A stretch of 64,000 bases of DNA from Mauremys mutica (lineage: Eukaryota; Chordata; Testudines; Geoemydidae): positions 9,539,951 to 9,603,950 of the forward strand of contig NC_059076.1 of NCBI RefSeq assembly GCF_020497125.1, read 5' to 3'. Shown one piece after another: positions 43,501 through 53,950 of the stretch. Position numbers and translations under genes: made by a program. The notes below the pieces were generated by a model. It worked only from the letters and a program-made list of their open reading frames with translations. It was not told the origin of the DNA and searched no databases. The first letter of the stretch is position 1; every line of letters starts with the position of its first letter.

Positions 43501-43938
43501 TGTCATAAACAGATAGTTAAGGGTCAAAGTCTCTTTTACCTGTAAAGGGTTAACAAGCTCAGTAACCTGATGAACACCTGACCAGAGGACCAATCAAGGG
43601 ACAAGATAATTTCAAATCTCTGTGGAGGGAAGGCTTTGTCTGTGTCCTTTGTTTGGATTGCTGTTCTCTCTTTGGATTTAAGAGAGGCCAGACATATTCT
43701 TCAAGTTCTCCAAGGTTTCCTGAAGTATTTTCTTCTGTTCAGTATAGTGAGTATTAGAAGGCGGTTTAGTCTTATAATTGATTTCTACATTTGCAATTGT
43801 GTGTTTGCTGAAGAAAGATCTTTATTTCTGTTTGCTGTTACTTTGATTATTCTGAGGAGGAGGGAGGGGCAGTCTCTCCAGTTTTTATAAGTTAGACCCT
43901 GTAAATTTTTCCATCCTGGTATTACAGAGATAGTGTTA

Positions 43939-43981
<43 letters not shown>

Positions 43982-44323
43982 TTAATAAAATCTTTTCTTT
44001 TTAGAACTTGCTTGATTTCTTCCCTTGTTTGGATTTTCAGGGGAAGGGGAGGGGGAAAAGTGAATCCCTCTTTGTTTGATTCAAGGAGTTTGAATCAAGG
44101 TATCTCTTCCAAGGACAAGGGGAGGGGGGAGAAGGTGGGGGGAATGGAGTTGGGATCTGTGTTCCCCAGGGAAAGTTTGGGGGAACAGGGAGTGTACTAG
44201 ACACTGGAATTTCTAGTTGGTGGCAGCGTACCAGATCTAAACTAGGATTTTAGTTTAGAGGAGCCTATGCAGGTCCCCATCTTGTGAACGCTAAAGTTAA
44301 AAGTGGAGAATAAACCTATGACA
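43501..44323 (+). mobile_element. 823-bp solo LTR with 5-bp target duplication
   Basis: Termini tgtcata and tatgaca are perfect 7-bp inverted complements. ccttg flanks both sides (43496-43500 and 44324-44328). A (TTTC)n run lies at 43941-43982, with aataaaatc just after it. No internal genes. Superfamily (Gypsy or ERV) is not resolved. Confidence 0.88.
43941..43982. repeat. (TTTC)n microsatellite inside the LTR
   Basis: About ten ttct units. Confidence 0.93.
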
Positions 44324-44455
44324 CCTTGAGTGAGACCCTTTAGGGATCTAAAGCAAAATCAGTACTTGGTCCTGCTCATGAAGGCAGGAGCTGGGACTCA
44401 ATGACCTTTCAAGGTCCCTTCCAGTTCTATGAGATAGGTATATCTCCATACATTA

Positions 44456-44944
44456 TATTATGATTAAGTCCATCCTGTATAATCACACAACCACAATTTC
44501 AGTATAGATGTTTATTTTAATTTCTTGTTCTCTTTTGTGTTTAACCAATACACTTTCCATGTGAATGATGTTTTGAGGTGTTCACCAAGTAACAGTAAAA
44601 CCAAGGGCTCTATTTAAAAAGAAGCTCAAACCTATCTATCACCGTTTAATGTAGGACAAGGAGAGAGTTTAAAACACCTTTAACTCTTTGAGTCTTTGAG
44701 ACCAATATCAATACAACAAGCTGTCTCTCTACCCTACGCCCCAATTGCTTTGAGGCTTGCATATGGGAAAGGTGAGTTCTGTGGACAAACAAAACCTAGT
44801 ACCTGAGTGTGGGATGGGGTGTCGCTGGGAAAGATTGCTTCATAGAAGCGATAACAAATCGAAAATGCACAAGCATAAGGCATGCTGCTGCTGGAGAGCC
44901 TTTTGGGGTGCAGATCAGCTGATCTTTGTCATCCATCAATATAA
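44456..44944. other. Unassigned DNA
   Basis: Nothing recognised. Confidence 0.45.
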
Positions 44945-45190
44945 TGTATATTTTTCATAAACACTACAAGTATTTGAGTACCTTCTTTTCATAGGCTATA
45001 CATGCCTGTGAGTGAGTGCATATTTTCTATATACATTTCATGTATGATTGTATATTTCCATGTGCAGTACATGTATGTGAATGCGCGTTTTTTTCATATA
45101 CACTAGAAGTGTGTGAGTTTTGGTGTTTTCCATATACAGGCCATGTATAAGAAGGCATATTTTCCACGTGCAATACATGTTTTTTTTGCT
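44945..45190 (+). repeat. Degenerate minisatellite, about 35-bp unit
   Basis: About seven head-to-tail degenerate units of 33-37 bp with the pattern tattttccatatacantaca followed by tgtatgtgaatg. Unit starts lie near 44949, 44984, 45019, 45053, 45086, 45123 and 45156. No coding role seen. Confidence 0.65.
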
Positions 45191-46048
45191 TATATGGGCA
45201 GGATATTACTACACTTTCTGGACCAGATCTTCAGATCAACGCAGTCCCACTACAGGCTATGGGGCAACAATGACTCAACCAGATGAGATACAGCACTGTC
45301 TTTCCTACTTTCATGCTATGGAAATCGTTCTGTTGCTAATGTGCTCAACTAACTGCCTGCCAGATATATTAGGTTAGGTTATTTCATGGCTGTTTTTAGA
45401 AAAAGTGAACTTCTAAGACTATTTTTGGTTATCTTGGTTCTCTCCTTTCTGGCAGGTTGTGCCTTTGATGTGTTTTTAATCCTGTATTATTCCTTCAAAG
45501 AAGCTCTTGGAATCTTTGCTTCTCTCTTAGATGAGCTGTCAACTCCATGGCCATTTACCAGCTTCACACACTTGTTTTGCCTCGTTTTAATTTAAAGGGC
45601 AATCATTTTTTTTGGACTGCCTTCCTTTCCCAGTTCCAGGAGCTTTGTTCTGTGATTAGTGACCTGATTGGCAGATAATGGAATTGAACTGCAGTCCCAT
45701 AAGTGCAAGGGCTCGCTCATTACCAACTACATCTGCTGTGTTTCAGAGCATTATAACGAGATTTCATTTCTCATCGGTCTAAAAAGCCATTAATTGAATT
45801 CATGATAAAATATTTATTCCTCCTACCCTTTCTATCCAACACTAGCAGATGGCAGCCAGGCACATGGCCCCAAAAACTTTGGATGGAATGTGTAATTTAA
45901 AAAAAAAAAGAGCAAAGATTGCTCTTGATTCATCTTAGACACAAAATAGAAGAGTTCTGAGCCTACCCTGTTTAAGTGCAAAAAAATTAACAGGTGCCAT
46001 ATACCAGTGAGAGGAAAGGGAAAGATGGATCATTTTTCCTATATTTTA
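45191..46048. other. Unassigned DNA, part possibly conserved non-coding
   Basis: 45600-45870 is repeat-free with AT-rich cores (attaattgaattcat). No exon evidence. Confidence 0.35.
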
Positions 46049-46130
46049 AAGTCACTGGGGACCATTGTGGTCATCTAATCTGATCTCTTGCTTAACACAG
46101 GCCCTAGAATTTCATCCAGTGATTCCTGGG
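46049..46130 (-). mobile_element. CR1 3' end remnant, antisense
   Basis: aaagtcactggggaccattg, tggtcatctaatctgatctc and acacaggccctagaatttca align with the CR1 terminus at 18770-18840, diverged. Confidence 0.55.
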
Positions 46131-48319
46131 CCATCTTATGTTTCCCTTTCAGTTCTCACTTGGCTCTGCTCTGTGTTTTGCTGTGGGCCACTGAATGGCT
46201 TTGTGATCACGTGGACACAGTGCCCAGTACCTTTCAGCATATATATGAAGTTTGGTCTATTCACTGAAATAAGAAATAATAGCACCAGTACTCTAGGCAG
46301 TCTACAGGGGATCAGTTTCTTACTTCCTAACCTTGGAAGGGAATAGGATGGGGGACATTTTAGTTTGAACCCCAGGATAAGAGAACAACCATGGTATAAG
46401 ACCCAACATATAGAACCGATGTTACAGCCCCGTCGCACTGCTTTGTGTACATTCAGGGCTGCACTAGCTTACCCTGGGGACTGAAGTAGTCCCAGGGATG
46501 TGGGAATTCAAAGATTGCCTCTGACCATTTTTTATTGGATGGGTGAAAAGGTGCTGAGAGTAGGGGAAGGGATCTACAGGAGTCCCACCTCCTTCCACAC
46601 GATAGGGTGGAGTGTTTGAGGGCTTCATGTTGTGACTTTAATAGCCTTCCTCTATAGTTTTCTTCATATGACCCCACCATGTACTCCCCAGAGACTGACA
46701 TGGTGGAGTGGGAGGAAACAGAGCCTGTAACACCCCATTGTCTAGTAACCCTGGGGAAGGCATCACTGGGGCTTTGTCATGGAGCCGAAGGGAGGACACT
46801 CCCCAGCAAGTCAATGCTATTCAATGGAGTCCCTTGCTGGCAGGTGGAATGGCAAAACTCCCAGGAGGTAAGTCCATCAAGGGCTAAATGTGTCTCTCTG
46901 TGTCAGTTTGACTAAATTCTCCCCTCAGTTCATTTGAGAGGCCAGGTCCTTCAATGACTAATTTATATCGCAATTTTCCTATGTCTCACTCAATAGACCA
47001 AACATTTCAGCTTCTTCCTGTGTGATTCAAATTTGATGCCTTGTCTACTCTTCATGTGATGAATGCAATGGAAACACATTCCTGTCACAGGGCCTCATCT
47101 GGAATGGTGCTGATCAGTGACAACACCCAATTAAGACCCCGACCAGTAAGCACATGCTTACTGATTTCATGGGCTTGATGCAATGCTCATTGAAATCAAT
47201 AGAAAGATTCCCATTTTCTTTGGTTCAGGTCCTATTTTCTTGGTTAAATCCATGCTCATATACTCTGCTGTATCGGGAACTTAAACTTTTTTTAAAAAAA
47301 ATCCCAGCTTTTTAACAAAACCCTGCAACAGACTGAGCCTGAGCCATCAGCTTGAGAGATTTGCAATGATCTGATTTTCTTATTACCATGGTGAAGAAAT
47401 TGTAGCCTTAACAAATGAAGGATATTCTTCACTGTCTTTACATTTAAAACACTCAAAATAAAATCCTGCAACCCATTAAATATCTGTGTCACTAAGTAGG
47501 GGCATTGTTTTTATCAGGCACATCTTGATTTAAAATGAACATATCATACTGCATTAAGAAAAATGTAAGTTTCAGCTTGGAAGATAGCATAACTCACAAG
47601 TGGTATAGCCAGAAGCTAGTTGATGGCTTACTTATAAGTGGGTAAATCTAACATCCTTTAGGGAATGTGATTTTCTGTGTATGCTTTTCATACTTCAGTA
47701 ATTGTTTGGTGTATAAGAGGGTGAATTTGCCAGTTGCCACCAGCTTATTTCTTGCCCTATTGCAGTTAATATAGATGAAACATTTTTAAAAGCATTCTTG
47801 GAAATCATTTTTAAGCAGTTTCCTGAATAAAAAATTCCTCTTGGTGAAGTGAATTTGTGGAGAAAATGACCTTAGGTCAAAATATTTATTGAATCACAAA
47901 CTGTTTATCCCTGAGTTTCCTTAAAAAAAAATCCATATGAGACTTCAGTTTCTTTGGCCAGTCTTACAAAGATTTACAATTAAATGTGAAATTTCTTGCT
48001 AACCAAACTGCACCACATCAAATGGCTTTATTTTTAATTTGCCCACAGAGATTTATAGGAAAATGTCAATGAAATGTAAAGATATTCTGACTGAAGTCAG
48101 TGTTTACTGGCATGAATGCTGGCAACAAACATATTTCCAAAACCGCTGTAAGGATTCATGGATAAATAATGGTACATGGAAGCAAGTGGACATTTGCACT
48201 GGGCATGCTGGAATACTCATTCAATCAGGGGGGGGAAAAAAAACCCTGTGACTTACAACCATTTCCACCTAATCAGCACAGCTCTGACACTGACTACCCA
48301 CATAGAATTCTGATTGAGG
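46131..48319. other. Unassigned DNA
   Basis: No gene or clear repeat. 47160-47240 has a weak 'gaaatcaatagaaag' repeat trace; 47520-48040 is AT-rich and repeat-free. Confidence 0.4.
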
Positions 48320-48735
48320 TTGCAGGAACAAACCATCCCAATGTGTAGAAAGAATAGTAAATATGGCAGGTGACCAGCTTGGGTTAACAGTGAAATCCTT
48401 GCTGATCTTAAAAACAAAAAAGAAGCTTACAAAAAGTAGAAGATTGGACAAATGACCAGGGAGGAGTATAAAAATATTGCTCAGGCATGCAGGAGTGAAA
48501 TCAGGAAGGCCAATTCACACTTGGAGTTGCAGCTAGCAAGAGATATTAAGAGTAACAAGAAGGATTCCTTCAGCTATGTTAGCAACAAGAAGAAGGTCAA
48601 GGAAAGTGTGGGCCCCTTACTGAATGGGAGAGGCAACCTAGTGACAGAGGATGTGGAAAAAGCTAGTGTACTCAGTGCTTTTTTTGCCTCTGTCTTCACG
48701 AAGGCCAAATTTCCCAAAGAAATCAGCAGCCGGTA
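48320..48735 (+). mobile_element. CR1 LINE internal fragment
   Basis: Sense CR1 sequence from the region before the RT domain (gttgcaggaacaaaccatcc) to gtcttcacgaaggcc. Same region as 10180-10570. Confidence 0.85.
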
Positions 48736-48736
48736 G
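48452..48736 (+). pseudogene. CR1 ORF2 fragment before the RT domain
   Basis: A 94-codon frame beginning MTREEYKNIAQACRSEIRKA, then ARDIKSNKKDSFSYVSNKKK, KESVGPLLNGRGNLV and SAFFASVFTKAKF. These are the basic linker and the GPLL/FFASVFT blocks that precede RT motif 1 in CR1 ORF2. Cut off on both sides; no catalytic motif remains. Confidence 0.8.
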
Positions 48737-50040
48737 CGTCCATTGTTTTCAATGGAAGATGAAGCCTTTTGAAAATCTGCCCACATCATTTAGGTGTCTA
48801 AATGGGAGCTGAGCTCTGGAAAATCCAGCCCAAAATCTGAGGGCCTGACTTTCAGCTACACTAAGGTCCTCTACACTGTTATGGCAGTGTAACAACACCT
48901 TAAAGGGGGCGCAGATCAGGCCATTTCACAGAGAGCTGTATGGATCTTTCCTCGCACTACTCAGAAATAGCTCCCGCAAAGCCAGTAGAACTTCCCCTGG
49001 TGTAAAAACTGGAGTGACAAAGAAATTGAGCCTTATGGGTTTATTTGAGTGCTAGGGTGAGAACTAACTGAGTAGGTTTTTGCTACTGGGACTTAGAAGT
49101 CTAAAACCTCATGGGTTGTTCTTTCCACTTCCCCTCTTTGCAGAGATGGTATGAACCAACTCACGGCCAGGGAGGGAGGAACACCACAAAGGCATTTCTC
49201 CCTCAGAGACCAGGCTATGGTGAATTAAAGCATTGCTCAGGCAGAACATCCAGGCTCCTTGATTAATGGCATGTACTCCCGTGATTTCAAAGCAGGGCTT
49301 GATTCAACTGGCAACAGACTAGCAAGGGGAAAGAGAGAGCTAGAGCTTTATTAGTATGGAAACTGTGCAGCTGCTCACTGACTTGTTCAGCATAATAGTT
49401 ATTGGCATATGAATTTAAAAAAAAAGCCACCAAAACAAAGGGTCAATCAAGACCCCTAGACAAAGGTTGAGATTTTCAGAGTGCCAAGAGGGAGCTGAGC
49501 ACTTTCAAAAATCCAGCCTCCGTATATCTGAAGGAATACAACACCTTAGATTTTAGTCTTTAACTACTGGAATGAGGAAGAGACAGCTGCCGAATCAAAG
49601 GTTTCTTATATCTTCCCCGAAGCATTTGGGGCTGACCACTGTCAGAGGCTGGGGGCTGGATGCCCAGGAAGATTTAGGTGTTGTGATGCTGAGCGTCACA
49701 GTGCCTAACTTTCAGGTGCCTGGAAAACCCTCTGATTTGCAAAGCCGGAGTTAGGTGCCTGTACAATGAGTGGGGAGAGATAGATGCCATAGACAGGCAT
49801 TCACAAAAACTCGCACACTAGGTAGGGCATTGCCTCAGCTAACCAATGGAAGAGGCTGACCAGATGGGCGCTGCTAAGCCCTGCCTCTTTCCCATAGATA
49901 TATGCCTTATTCTGGGCTGTAGGGAAGTGTCTCTCTTGGCTTGGGAAGCTGAAGCCGGTCACCTCTTTAGAGCTAGGTGTCATATGCCCATTTTAGCAAG
50001 AAGCTGCTGGAAGAGGAGGAAGAGATGTCCGAATGATCAT
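48736..50040. other. Unassigned DNA with ancient repeat traces
   Basis: Diverged 'tttgaaaatctgcccacatc ... ggagctgagc' repeat at 48765-48850 and similar traces at 49465-49520. No gene. Confidence 0.4.
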
Positions 50041-50290
50041 TTTTATCTCAGTGGTTAGATCATTCACCTCAGAGATGGGAGAGCCCTGTTCAAATCCGTT
50101 CTCCCCTTCTGGCAGAGGGGGGAGAATTGCACCTGGGTCACCCACATCTAGGGTGACCAGACAGCAAGTGTGAAAAATCAGGACAGGGGGTGGGGGGTAA
50201 TAGGGGCCTATATAAGAAAAAGTTCCAAATATGGGGACTATCCCTATAAAATTGGAACATCCCAGAGTGCTAACCACTGGGTTAATGTTA
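50041..50290. repeat. tRNA-like palindromic repeat with a nested element
   Basis: ctcagtggttagatcattca and gttcaaatcc resemble tRNA A and B boxes. The far end ctaaccactggg is the inverted counterpart of the head. A truncated element (tagggtgaccagacagcaag to about 50260) is inserted within it between copies of acatc. Confidence 0.45.
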
Positions 50291-50428
50291 TACAGTGGAC
50301 ACTACCACCTCCAGCTCCTGCTCCTCTGGTTGGGTTTTGAATAGAAGCTGATTTGGTAGGCAGTCTCTGAACATGTCTACTAGAGCAGGCCCTGCACATG
50401 ACTTAGGTAGCCAAATGCCTATCTTCCA

Positions 50429-50606
50429 ATACCAATCTCCTAGGACTGGAAGGGACCTTGAAAGGTCATCAAGTCCAGCCCCCTGCCTTCACTAGCAGGA
50501 CCAATTTTTGCCCCAGATCCCTAAGTGGCCCCCTCAAGGATTGAACTCACAACCCTGGGTTTAGCAGGCCAATGCTCAAACCACTGAGCTATCCCCTCAC
50601 CCCCCC
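50429..50606 (-). mobile_element. tRNA-derived SINE
   Basis: Antisense copy nearly identical to 14040-14218, with gctcaaaccactgagctatc at its head (A-box complement). Confidence 0.88.
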
Positions 50607-51089
50607 GATTCCACTGGTTTGAGAATTGTCCTGGGGCTTACATGGGAGATAGGTATCTGGACATTCACAGGAAGGCAGCGTACAGATGCCAGAGGCAGAA
50701 ACAGAGGCACCTAGGGAATTTGTACTCTGAAAAATTGAGTGCTGAGTTAATTTAGGAGCCTACAGGGGTTAAACAGGAGTTTTGTGCATCGTGGTGGAGC
50801 CAAAACTAGGACTTAGGCACCTAAAATAGTGACTTAGGCACCTAACTCCTTTTGAGCATCTGGCCCTCGGTCAACATGTAAAACTTGTATTGGCATAGCT
50901 GTGTCAGCCAGGGTGTGGAAAAATCCCGGCATAGCAGCAGCTATCTCAACAGAAGAGGGCTTCGGTCGACCTTGCTAACACTGTTTGGGGAGGTGGGCTC
51001 CTTCTGCAACAGAAAGACTTCTGTTGGTATATGATGCATCTCTGCAGCATGGGTCACGGGTCACCTGAATGTTTAAATTAGTGTAAATG
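50607..51089. other. MITE-like traces
   Basis: tagggacttaggcacctaa-type motifs at 50800-50870 and a hAT-like MITE fragment (cggtcaacatgtaaaacttg ... ttctgttggtatatg) at about 50870-51035. Confidence 0.35.
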
Positions 51090-51270
51090 GTGGATTCTCT
51101 GTACCTTGAAGCCTTTAAATCATGATTTGAGGACTTCAGTAACTCAGCCAGAAGTTATGGGCCTGTTACAGCAGTCGTTGGGTCAGGTTCTGTGGCCTGC
51201 AATGTGCAGGAGGTCAGGCTAGATGATCATGATGGTCCCTTCTCGCCTTTAAAATCTATGAGTCTATCTA
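51090..51270 (+). mobile_element. CR1 LINE 3' end
   Basis: ggattctctgtaccttgaag, ggaggtcaggctagatgatc and aaaatctatgagtctat form a clear sense CR1 terminus. Confidence 0.8.
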
Positions 51271-53249
51271 CACGAGGCACTATGCACAGGTTCTGTAGTG
51301 TAGATACAGCCAGAGGCAGGATTATGGCCTGGACGGACCCTGAGTCTGACACAGTAGGATAATTCCTATGGCCTAACTGTGTTCCCATTAAAACCACAGT
51401 AAAATAAAACAAATTTTGAGTTGACTTTCAAGGTGAAGTATTCCGTGGCGTGTATTTTAGAAGTATAAACTTCTGGCTACATGTTCCCTTAAAGGAACAC
51501 AAGAGTGCACTGCATCTTAGGCTAGATATCGGGCCAACTGTTCCTACTGAAAGCACAGAGCTAGTGCGAAGAATGCTTTGGGGCACAGCACTCACCTGGC
51601 ATATCGGCCCTAATTTACTATTTAAAGCACAAGGTTTGAAGTGTTCAGGGGTAGCCAATATTGCATTGTCTCGTTCATGGAGAATAGCATTGTCCGCTGG
51701 AATTGTTGGAAATGACTTGGTGACATAGAACCAGATTGCTGTCCCTCCCCACCAATGGTTGGTGCAACTACTGGAAGGAACATTTTCCATGGAAATATCC
51801 CCCCAGCATTTCCACCCAGAGATGGTCTCACAGCAGGCCATCGGGGAGACAAGGCTCGCCATGGGGCCCGCCCCCGTGTTTCGTGGATCCCCAAGCATGA
51901 ACCCAGCTGAGCACATCCTATATGGATGCCTCATTCCTCTACACCTGGCTACCGTCACATAAACCCCTCCTGATCCCCTGGTAGCTCAACTCGCCAAAGG
52001 TTGTGACTGAGAAAGGGATCCATGGAACAGTTAATACCTTCCCACATGTGTTCCACTCAGCCTGCAGTGCAGGGACGGGGAGAAAAAAGGAGGAAGAAGA
52101 AAGCCTCCCTTACTCCCCCGCTTGGCCCTGCTCAGATTGTGACTCCAGCTGTGGGGAGAGCAGGGGCAGCTAACTTGAGGCCCCCACTGCAAGCAAGTGG
52201 AGATGGAGGGAGCAGAGAGGGACAGGGGCCTATACACACTCATAGGCCAGAGGAGCTGGCTAGTTGCTCTAGGGGTGAATAAATGGCTCTGCGAAATAGA
52301 GTGCATCACCAATTTCCTCTCCACTGAGATCCTGAGCTGCAAGGTCCTGGATATCTCTGACCTCTTAGATCGGTGGCAACGCTGGTGTCAGCAGGAAGGT
52401 CAATAATATCGCATGGCCAGGAAATCATAGCTGATTGGATATTAGTAAGTAAAAATGGAGGTGGGGCAACAGAGGAAGAGCACAGAGGATAGGCAAGACA
52501 GTGGTGTGCGGTAAGGCAAAATAAATGGTTCTGAGTTAGGATTTCAGTGAGGAGGGTTGGTGGGTCAATAATTGGAGGAATTGTTTTTAAATGGCAATTT
52601 GATCCTAGCTTGGCTTGGCTTTGTTGTTCTCAGCATCTGATTCCTCCCACGGCACCCAGCATGGGCTGCTAACAAGTAGGAATTTAATTCTTTTAGTGAC
52701 TGATAAATCTGACTTTTATGAACGTATGTACTTTATTAGTGTAATTAGCTATTATGGAATATGTTTGTAACCTGAAATGACTTACAGAAGCAATCAGCAT
52801 TGTCCAGCTGTGCAATCTATGTTCCCTAAGTTATTGTAATTAAAGTGGCAAGAAAATGTAAAATGGGTGAGGCTGTTTGCAATTAAAAATATCAGCCATA
52901 TTTCTACACAGCTGATTTCCCCACTTGCAGGTGGAAATGAAATCTCCTGACATTTACATAGGGCTGCGATTGTCATTTGTAACGTCCCACTGGAACTGGA
53001 CAGCCAGGATCCCTCTAGCATTGTGTTATTTTGGGACTGAGCTGCATCTTCCTGGATTTGTATTTAATGGATATGGATAACTAGGCCTGGATATTTTCAA
53101 ATGTGGGCTCCTTCAACAGGACATCCAAATCTTGCCATTGGAGGTTCAAAGTGACACTTAGCCATAATTAGGTGGGATTTTTAAAGCACACAGATGCCAT
53201 AAAAGCAGAAGACCTACTGAATTTTAGTGAGACATGGGCTATTAAGTAA
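51271..53249. other. Unassigned DNA, part possibly conserved non-coding
   Basis: Frames at 51428-51958 on both strands and 52022-52342 overlap without domains. 52680-53030 is repeat-free and AT-rich. No exon evidence. Confidence 0.35.
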
Positions 53250-53254
53250 AGCTG

Positions 53255-53680
53255 GGCAAATAATGGATTTTGCAGTTCATTGGAAATTAAAAATAAACAA
53301 AAATCAGATTGAACTGAAAATGATTTTTTTAATGGGTGAATTAAAATTTAAAATAAAAACGGTCATTGTGGGTCAAATGAAGCATTTTGTTTGACCCAAG
53401 ATGAATATTTTGTTTTGATTTTGAGCATTTTTGAATGTTTTAAAATTAAAATAAAATTAAAGGAAATTTTGAAATAAAAAGTTTCAAATTGACACATTTA
53501 AACATTTAATTTAAAAATGTCAATATGAGACATCAACTTTCTCAAGGTTTTTTAGTCTTAATTTGTTTTTTTTAACCCAATTTGGCAAAATCAAAACAAA
53601 TTTTTGAAATGTTTTGATATCCACAAATCTGCATTTTTCAACCCAAAAAAGTTTAAGTCAAAAAATATCACCCATTCTAT
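53255..53680. repeat. AT-rich MITE-like repeat
   Basis: aaagctgggcaaataatgga start, then many aattttgaaat/tttcaaa pairs; similar to 1041 and 61701. Ends are not sharply defined. Confidence 0.4.
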
Positions 53681-53689
53681 TGCTAAGTC

Positions 53690-53950
53690 ACATAAGCTCT
53701 TTGGAAAATCTTATCCGGAAGTCTCATTAAAAGTCGAAGAAACTTGTGCACCTAAGTCACTTAAGACCAGACTTTTAAAGGTATTTAGATGTTTAAAGAT
53801 GCTGATAGGCATCTGGTGAGATTTACAAATGGGAGTTATGTGTCTAGATGCTTTTAAAAATGTCACTGAATGCCTGTTTGCATCTTTAGGAACCTAAATA
53901 CCCTTAAAAATCTGACCCTTAGGCTTCTTTGAAAATTCTGCCCATATGTT
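53690..53950. repeat. MITE-like ancient repeat (aaggtatttagatg family)
   Basis: aaaggtatttagatgtttaa, agatgctgatagg on the left; tgtttgcatctttaggaacc, taaatacccttaaaaatctg inverted on the right. Confidence 0.55.

Larger units (their letters stand above)
43434..44455 (+). mobile_element. tRNA-derived SINE split by a solo LTR
   Basis: The head at 43434-43500 has the A-box tagctcagtgg (43444-43454) and a B-box-like agtttaatcc. The SINE resumes at 44324 (ccttgagtgagaccctttag, then ggtccttccagttct-type tail). The insertion is between the B-box and the body. Confidence 0.85.

Noticed and set aside
51428..51958. A 176-codon minus-strand frame with overlapping plus frames
   Set aside because: Open in several frames at once, no recognisable motif, no exon borders.
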